Below are positions 58,601 through 64,000 of a stretch of 64,000 bases of DNA, one piece after another. Positions within the stretch are counted from its first letter, which is position 1. Every line of letters starts with the position of its first letter. The notes beneath the pieces were generated by a model, which was not told the origin of the DNA, did not search any database, and worked only from the letters and a program-made list of their open reading frames with translations. The DNA is from Puffinus mauretanicus (lineage: Eukaryota; Chordata; Aves; Procellariiformes; Procellariidae). A program made the position numbers and the translations under genes. The stretch spans positions 124,001 through 188,000 of the forward strand of contig JAJKFH010000755.1 of assembly GCA_023333565.1 (NCBI GenBank). Direction: 5' to 3'.

Positions 58601-60982
58601 GTGTTGCTGGGCACCTCCTTTAGAGAAGGAGGGAAACTTCCTCCCCCCACTTTCATTTTTGGCAACAGGGCATCTCCCCAAAAGACATGTTTGAGATGCT
58701 CATCTGAACAGCACAAAACCCACGGTGCCTCGATCTCTTCCCCAGGCAAACCCCACACATTGGTTTGGCCTAACCAGTGCACAGCCCATCTCTCCGCTGC
58801 CTCTCCCAGCTCCAGGGAGTGCTGGTCTAAACCCTGGCCAGACCACTTCTCATCCTGCGTACCACTTCCCCACCTTAATTAATCTCAGCCTGCCAATTAC
58901 CAGGCACCTCCTCAGTTATCCTTCTCCCGCACTGGAGGAAGAAGTATTTCCACCTTTCCAGGAGGTCCAAAGCCCCACGTGTGTCCATGCGATCACCCCC
59001 GAGGATCTGTGCCATTTGCTGTGAAGTCCACGTCTCTCTCCGCTTTGCAGATGCTGCCAGAGCTGGAGCTGATGCCACATCCCCGGCATTGCCCGCACCA
59101 GCAGACACCTCTGCAGCGCAGCTCTCCCAGCCACACCGCCTTTGCCACCCTTTATTTAATTTTTTTAAACAACCCCCAGAGAGGGATTCAGTGCTCAGAC
59201 TGAGTAGCACCAGTCAGGGACTTGAGGGGAAATGGCAAAGTCTTTGCCCAGAAAAGCCTTTATTTTCTGCTGGACTTGAATTAAAACTTGTTTTTACCCC
59301 CCTCTGCCAACGGGGTGGGAAGCATAGCTTTTCAGGGCACCCAGCCAGGCCATCCACTGGGATGCAGAAAGAAATACCCAGGGGATGGCAGGAATTGTGC
59401 CAGCTTTGGAGGCAAGCCCCCAAAGGTGGGTCAGGAGAGTGTTTCTGCCATGCTGGGACCTCTCCGCATCAATGCAACCTGCTTCAGCCAACCAAAATGC
59501 CAAAGGATGAGAGCAAACCCCAAAAGCTTGAATTTCCATGATTTCCACACCATGGCCAGGTTAGTGAGCTGAGCATCTTCTGCATAGTGGGGCTGGAAGC
59601 CCCTCTAGATCTGTGCCTCTCTGCTGGTCCCCCTCGCCAGCTACTGTGTCACCCAGTGACCAGTGACCGATGGATCGGCCGGGACCTTCCCAGGGAACCT
59701 CCCGCAGGGGATGGAGTCAGGAGCAGGGTCAACGAGGAGATCGTGCAGCCAACTCATGCTAGATGACCTCAGCTGGGATGCTTCACTGGGTACTGCAGGC
59801 AGTACCACTCCCGAGGAGCCTGGCAGCCCCCGGGTCTTTGTGCCATAAGGAACAGCTGGATTTTTCACTGCTCTGCAGGAAAAGTCGAGGAAAAGAAGGC
59901 AAAGCCCCTGCGGGATCACTCATCTCTGCAACGCTGCACGGCACCGCGCCAGCCTGCAGCTCCCTCGCCTGCCCTGGGGCTCAGCAGGAGTGCGGAGGGG
60001 GCCGACCAGCCGTGGGTAAGGCTGCGTGATCCAGCCACCTCTGGAGGCGGGCACTGTAAAAAATGCTGGGAGAAATACAACCGTGACACACCGGGCTGGC
60101 TTCTCGCCCGCAGCCTGGGGAGGCAGCGGGGCAGGCAGGCAGCATCCCGGAGCACGCCGCAGCTCTGCGCAGCAGCCAGCCCTCGGGATCGGCCGCCACG
60201 GAGGTAGGCTCGGCGCGGGGAAGGGGGCATGGGTGTTTCTGCAGCCACTACTGGGACGGTCGCTGCTCCCAGGAGATGCTGAACAGCCCTTTCCTAGCAG
60301 GGAAGTGCCTTGGCCAAGTGCCGTGGCAAAACCCATGGCTGGCTTCCCGAGCAGCATCCCTCCACCCGCCGTGGCACGGCGTTGCCTCCAGCCAGCTCCT
60401 GGAAGAGGGTTGGCAGGTGGTGACTGGCACCCTGCTGCCAGGGACAGGCAGTTTCTCTGTCCCCTCTGGGTTACTCCTGTTTCCTTGGACGACGAGGAGT
60501 TACCTCCATCCGGGGCTCAGCGAGAAGCAGCCTGACGGGGCACAGCCCGTGTTTGTGCGGTGATTCACCAAGTGCCCCAAGCACAACACCCGCAAGCGGG
60601 AGCCGGGCTGTTTGATAAAGAGCTGAACCAGGGAGGGTGGGAGCACAGGCAAGAGACCAAGGGGTCGAGAACAGGCAGAGAAGGGGAGCGAGAGGCCCGG
60701 TGATGTCGCATCTTGGGGACAATCTGAGCATTGCAGCGGATGCCCCCGTGTGTCCAAACCTGCTTTGCTCTGGGATGTACCCTGGGGAGATGGAGGGCTC
60801 CTGTGGGAGTTGCCTGAGCGCATGCCCAGATGCGGGACTGCAGTGCGCGCAGGCACTGGAGATGCCTGCACAGCCGTGCCCGGGACGAGCAGCGTGCTTG
60901 CAAGTGGGCAGGAGGTGGCTCTGTGGAGAAGGCTGGGTGGGGTGGAAGTGTGGAGGTGATTTTCTCCCTGATGTTTCTTTAG
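55661..60982. other. Intergenic DNA and probable DUOXA upstream region
   Basis: No coding exon is supported. The last kilobase (about 59930-60300) becomes CpG-richer and could hold the DUOXA promoter and an untranslated first exon. A splice-acceptor-like TTTCTTTAG ends at 60982, 31 bases before the DUOXA ATG, which fits a non-coding first exon upstream. Confidence 0.5.
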
Positions 60983-61013
60983 TTGCCAATTTCCAACCCT
61001 CCCGGGCAGCAGG

Positions 61014-63199
61014 ATGACGCTGTGGAATGGCTCCTTCCCCTTCTACCCTGGTGCCAGTGCGTGCTTCCCCTTCGACACCACCCGGGCCGTCATCGTCTCC
61101 GTCTTCCTCTCCATGTTGGCCACATTCGTCATCATCCTGCCAGGGATCCGGGGCAGGGGGGTAAGTGGAGGGGCTGGGGGAGCTCAGCCCTCTGGTCCCT
61201 GCCCTGTGCATCCCACATGCCTCCTCCTTCCCAGCCTCGAAAACAGACATGGGGAGCAAACATGCTCACAGGTTCGTGGCCAGGACTCTGGGATCTCTAG
61301 CAAGCCATGGGGGTGAGCTCCAGCCCAACCCAGCATGTACCCCCATGCTGGAGACACCAAACTCCACCATCCCAAATTTACGAGGCGCCCAGGTCTGAGC
61401 TTGGCTGGATTTCACTCTGAGCAAGCCCAAGCAATTTCGCAGGAGTGGAAAAACAGGGCGAGGCTCAAAGACCTCGCTCCACCTTCCCCAAAACCCCAAT
61501 AAAAGAAGGAGGTATGCACTGCGTATGCCCCAGCACTGCTCGTGGGGCTCTGCGTGGCCAACAGACCCCACGCGAGCCCACCGCTCGCGTGCCACGCGCT
61601 TGTCACTGCTTGGCTTTGCAGCGGGGCTGGCTGAGAGGCACCTCCCCCCCAGAGGACACACTGCGAACCCCCGGCTGCTGCTTTTGTCTGCAGCTGTGGC
61701 AAGCTGCCAACAGGTCCAAACGGACGAGGTTTGGATAAGCGTGGAAATCCCGGCTCAGGACTATTAAAGGGAGTGTCTCCATCCTCCTTCCCAGAAAGGG
61801 GACGGCTCGGCTTTCCCAAATGGGCTGTTTTGACCTTCTTGCTCTGCCCAGATCTCCCTGCTGCCTCCCCCACCCACGGCAGAGATGTTCCAGCCACATC
61901 TCCCCCCCGTGCCACCCGCCTGCAGAGCCCATGGAGTGACTCCCCAGGGGAGGGACAGGCCAGTTTCTCAGCAGCTGGCATTTCTAAATGACATGCTTGG
62001 TGCTGAGGTCCCCATGGCAACATCTGACTGAGACCACTCCGCTCACCCCTCACAGCGACTATTCTGGTTCCTCCGGGTGGTGATGGGCCTCTTCGTGGGA
62101 GCGGTGGTCCTCAGTGAGTACCAGGGTCCTGGGGGGGAAGCTCAAGGATGCCCAAGACACGGGGAATGGAGGAGCAAGGCAAGGGAGGGTGAACAGAGCA
62201 GCCAAGCACCAAGTCCAGCCCGCAGGATGAGTTTATGGGGAAGACCGACACCACAATCTGTGTCCGGGACCTGGCTCCAGCAAGTGGTGGGAGGTGCAAG
62301 CACCCATCTGTCTCCTGTCTGAAGGCTGGCGGTCATATGCACAGACCACCTCCAGGCCAGTCACCGAAAGCCCACCGCCAACTGCCAGGGGACTCAGACA
62401 AATTGGCAGGTGCTTAGATGAGGACCAGTGCCTAGACAGTGCCCACACATCAGCCCCATTGCCTCTAGGGCTAGGGACTGCACTGGGTCTGGGGAGAAAC
62501 CAACCCAAGTGGGGCTCTCAGGGTCACGGGTCAGGGCTGATGTTGGGGAAGGACATACAAGGGTTCAGTTCCTTGGGGCTCACATCCCAGGCCTTGCCCT
62601 TGGGATGGGGTAGATGATGCTCAGGCTACGGTGACCATCATGGCAGGTGCTTTCAGCACCGGATGTCTTGCCACCAAGCCATGACTAACCTTTGAAGTCT
62701 TCACAGCCATACAGTTCACCAGGGATTGGGAGACCGGCTGGGTGACAACCAATACTTCTTACAAGTCCTTCAGCCGTGCCCTAGTGAACGCGAACATTGG
62801 GCTGCACATTGGCCTGGCAGGGGTGAACGTCACACTGGTGGGTGAGTGCATATCATAACAGGAGGGGATTGGGTGCAAGTTTGGCACCTGGGTACTGGGG
62901 CTGTGGGCCCTCAAGCCCCCACATCAGGAATTCTTGGAGCTGCCTCCAAGGCTGAGAAAGGACCTTAGTCTTCATCATTTGGCAGGAAACCCAGTGAATC
63001 AGGTCAATGAGACCATCAACTACAACGAGCACTTTCCCTGGAACTTTGATGCAGACTACGACCACAGCTATGGTGAAGGCCTGGAGAAGGGGCTGCCCAG
63101 CCCCATCCTCTATGTGGCAGAGAAGTTCACCACACAAAGCCCCTGTGGCATGCACAGGCAGTACCGCATCTCAGGCCACTACGCGTCCCTCACACTGTG
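61014..63199 (+). CDS. DUOXA1: Dual oxidase maturation factor, first four coding exons (3' part outside window)
   Basis: Exons 61014-61160, 62056-62113, 62707-62841 and 62986-63199 join in phase to 184 codons plus two bases and continue past the window. The protein begins MTLWNGSFPFYPG, with transmembrane helix 1 at about residues 25-43 and the family signature ILPGIRG. A second helix is at about 52-69 (RLFWFLRVV). A large extracellular loop carries three N-glycosylation sequons (N84, N109, N121) and the conserved NETINYNE, LEKGLPSPILY, AEKF and SPCG stretches. Such factors carry dual oxidase (DUOX) out of the ER to the plasma membrane, where the pair makes H2O2. The FPFDTT and RLFW details look closer to DUOXA1 than DUOXA2, but the MTLW start is DUOXA2-like. 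Family is certain, paralogue is not. Confidence 0.9.
61161..62055. other. DUOXA intron 1
   Basis: Donor GTAAGT at 61161, acceptor CCCTCACAG ending at 62055, phase 0. No repeat recognised. Confidence 0.85.
62114..62706. other. DUOXA intron 2
   Basis: Donor GTGAGT at 62114, acceptor AGTCTTCACAG ending at 62706, splitting a Thr codon (A|CC). Nothing else recognised. Confidence 0.85.
62842..62985. other. DUOXA intron 3 (144 bases)
   Basis: Donor GTGAGT at 62842, acceptor CATTTGGCAG ending at 62985, splitting a Gly codon (G|GA). Confidence 0.9.
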
Positions 63200-64000
63200 G
63201 TAAGTTAGAGCAAGAGGTCAGCCCTATCCCTGCTCAGTGGGGAGGTGGAAGGAACCAGGTAGAGCAAAGGGAGCTTGATGGAGCCACCCTCTTCCCTGTA
63301 AAGCCATGCCAAAGCCTTGGCTGGTCTCTGGTACCCGTCCTTCTGCAGAAGCAGGGATGCTCATGCTTCCTGGCCTGCCCATCTCCCCAGAGTCCTCTTC
63401 TGTGTCCTCTGCCCTGATGTGCAAAATTGCAGTTGGAGAAAAATTGTTCTTCATTTAAAAGAAAACAGATGCAACTGTGTGAGGCTTATGGTGCAAGGTC
63501 CTCTCCCAAGCAAGATGCAGAGCCCCGATAAGACCAGCTGTGGGGGGGTTCCTCTTGCATGCCCAAGTGGGCATGAGACTTGCTGGTGGGGAGCAGGAGG
63601 GACCATCAAGAGGGTGCTCAGAGGTTCTCTTGTGGTGTAAAGCTGAGAGCCCTTGTATGTGTTGTGATCATGGAGTCTCAGAGCACCCCCACATATCTCA
63701 GAGGTTGTGGGAAAGGCACTGCACGGAAGAGTAAGCATTGCAATTCCCCCTATGGATGTAGGCTCCAGGTCCCTGCCTACATCTCCTTTTTTATTTTCAG
63801 GAAAAATAATTAGCCCTGCCCAAACCTTCCTGCTATTGAGAAGGAATATTTCAAGGCAGGGATGTTGATGTAAACTTATTTTTCATTATTATTCTTGGAA
63901 TCAGAACAAATTGTTAAGCTCACCTCTCCAGCGAGCTAAACCCAAACCCCAAGCACAGGGCAGGGCTGGCAGCTGGGTTCATTCCAGGTGCTGAATCAGA
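63200..64000. other. DUOXA intron 4, running off the window
   Basis: Donor GTAAGT at 63200. The next coding exon must complete a TG|G Trp codon and continue the LW-(VAF) membrane segment of the family. No such exon is present before 64000. Confidence 0.8.

Noticed and set aside
60471..61259. 262-codon minus-strand open frame across DUOXA exon 1
   Set aside because: Antisense shadow of GC-rich DNA; the plus strand carries the conserved DUOXA coding sequence.
63801..63815. Acceptor-like TTTTCAG as the next DUOXA exon
   Set aside because: The frame meets a stop within five codons and lacks the conserved VAF-type membrane segment expected after LW.
1..64000. CRISPR arrays, bacterial operons, tRNA or rRNA genes
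   Set aside because: No regular repeat-spacer pattern, Shine-Dalgarno-led gene clusters, cloverleaf or rRNA signature found; intron-exon structure is clearly vertebrate.

Overview
The window is vertebrate nuclear DNA from a bird. Short coding exons with GT-AG introns, CpG-rich promoters, several CR1 LINE fragments, an ERVL-type solo LTR of a kind I associate with Neoaves, and orthologues of ZNF592, SEC11A, NMB and DUOXA all point that way. The gene content matches the avian chromosome 10 / human chromosome 15 linkage group. A non-galliform bird is my inference from the ERVL LTR; the species cannot be named from sequence alone.

Layout. 1-291 and 7206-9725 are intronic or flanking DNA split by a 6.9 kb class I (gammaretrovirus-like) endogenous provirus on the minus strand (292-7205). 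It has two nearly identical LTRs, a CCCAG target duplication, a tRNA-Arg-type primer site, a gag-pro-pol reading frame with a large internal deletion, two frameshifts in pol and a broken, shortened env. 9726-22601 holds the last six coding exons of ZNF592 and its 3' UTR (plus strand). If the 5' exons lie left of the window, the provirus sits antisense in a ZNF592 intron. SEC11A (plus strand, six exons, 179 codons, catalytic triad intact) starts only about 170 bases after the ZNF592 poly(A) signal and ends with its signal at 30288. 30.3-43.2 kb is intergenic DNA with old CR1 pieces. NMB (plus strand, three exons) runs from 43513 to 48388, with a solo ERVL LTR in intron 2. 48.6-61.0 kb is intergenic with repeat fragments. 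The first four coding exons of a dual oxidase maturation factor (DUOXA, most like DUOXA1) run from 61014 off the right edge.

The four genes do not form a functional unit: a chromatin-associated zinc-finger protein, the signal peptidase catalytic subunit, a bombesin-family neuropeptide and an NADPH-oxidase chaperone. Their order is informative, though. ZNF592-SEC11A-NMB, all in one direction, mirrors the ZNF532-SEC11C-GRP trio of human chromosome 18, so it looks like an ancestral triplet duplicated with the genome. I found no prokaryote-type system, CRISPR array, tRNA or rRNA. The most unusual objects are the provirus and the compact ZNF592/SEC11A junction.
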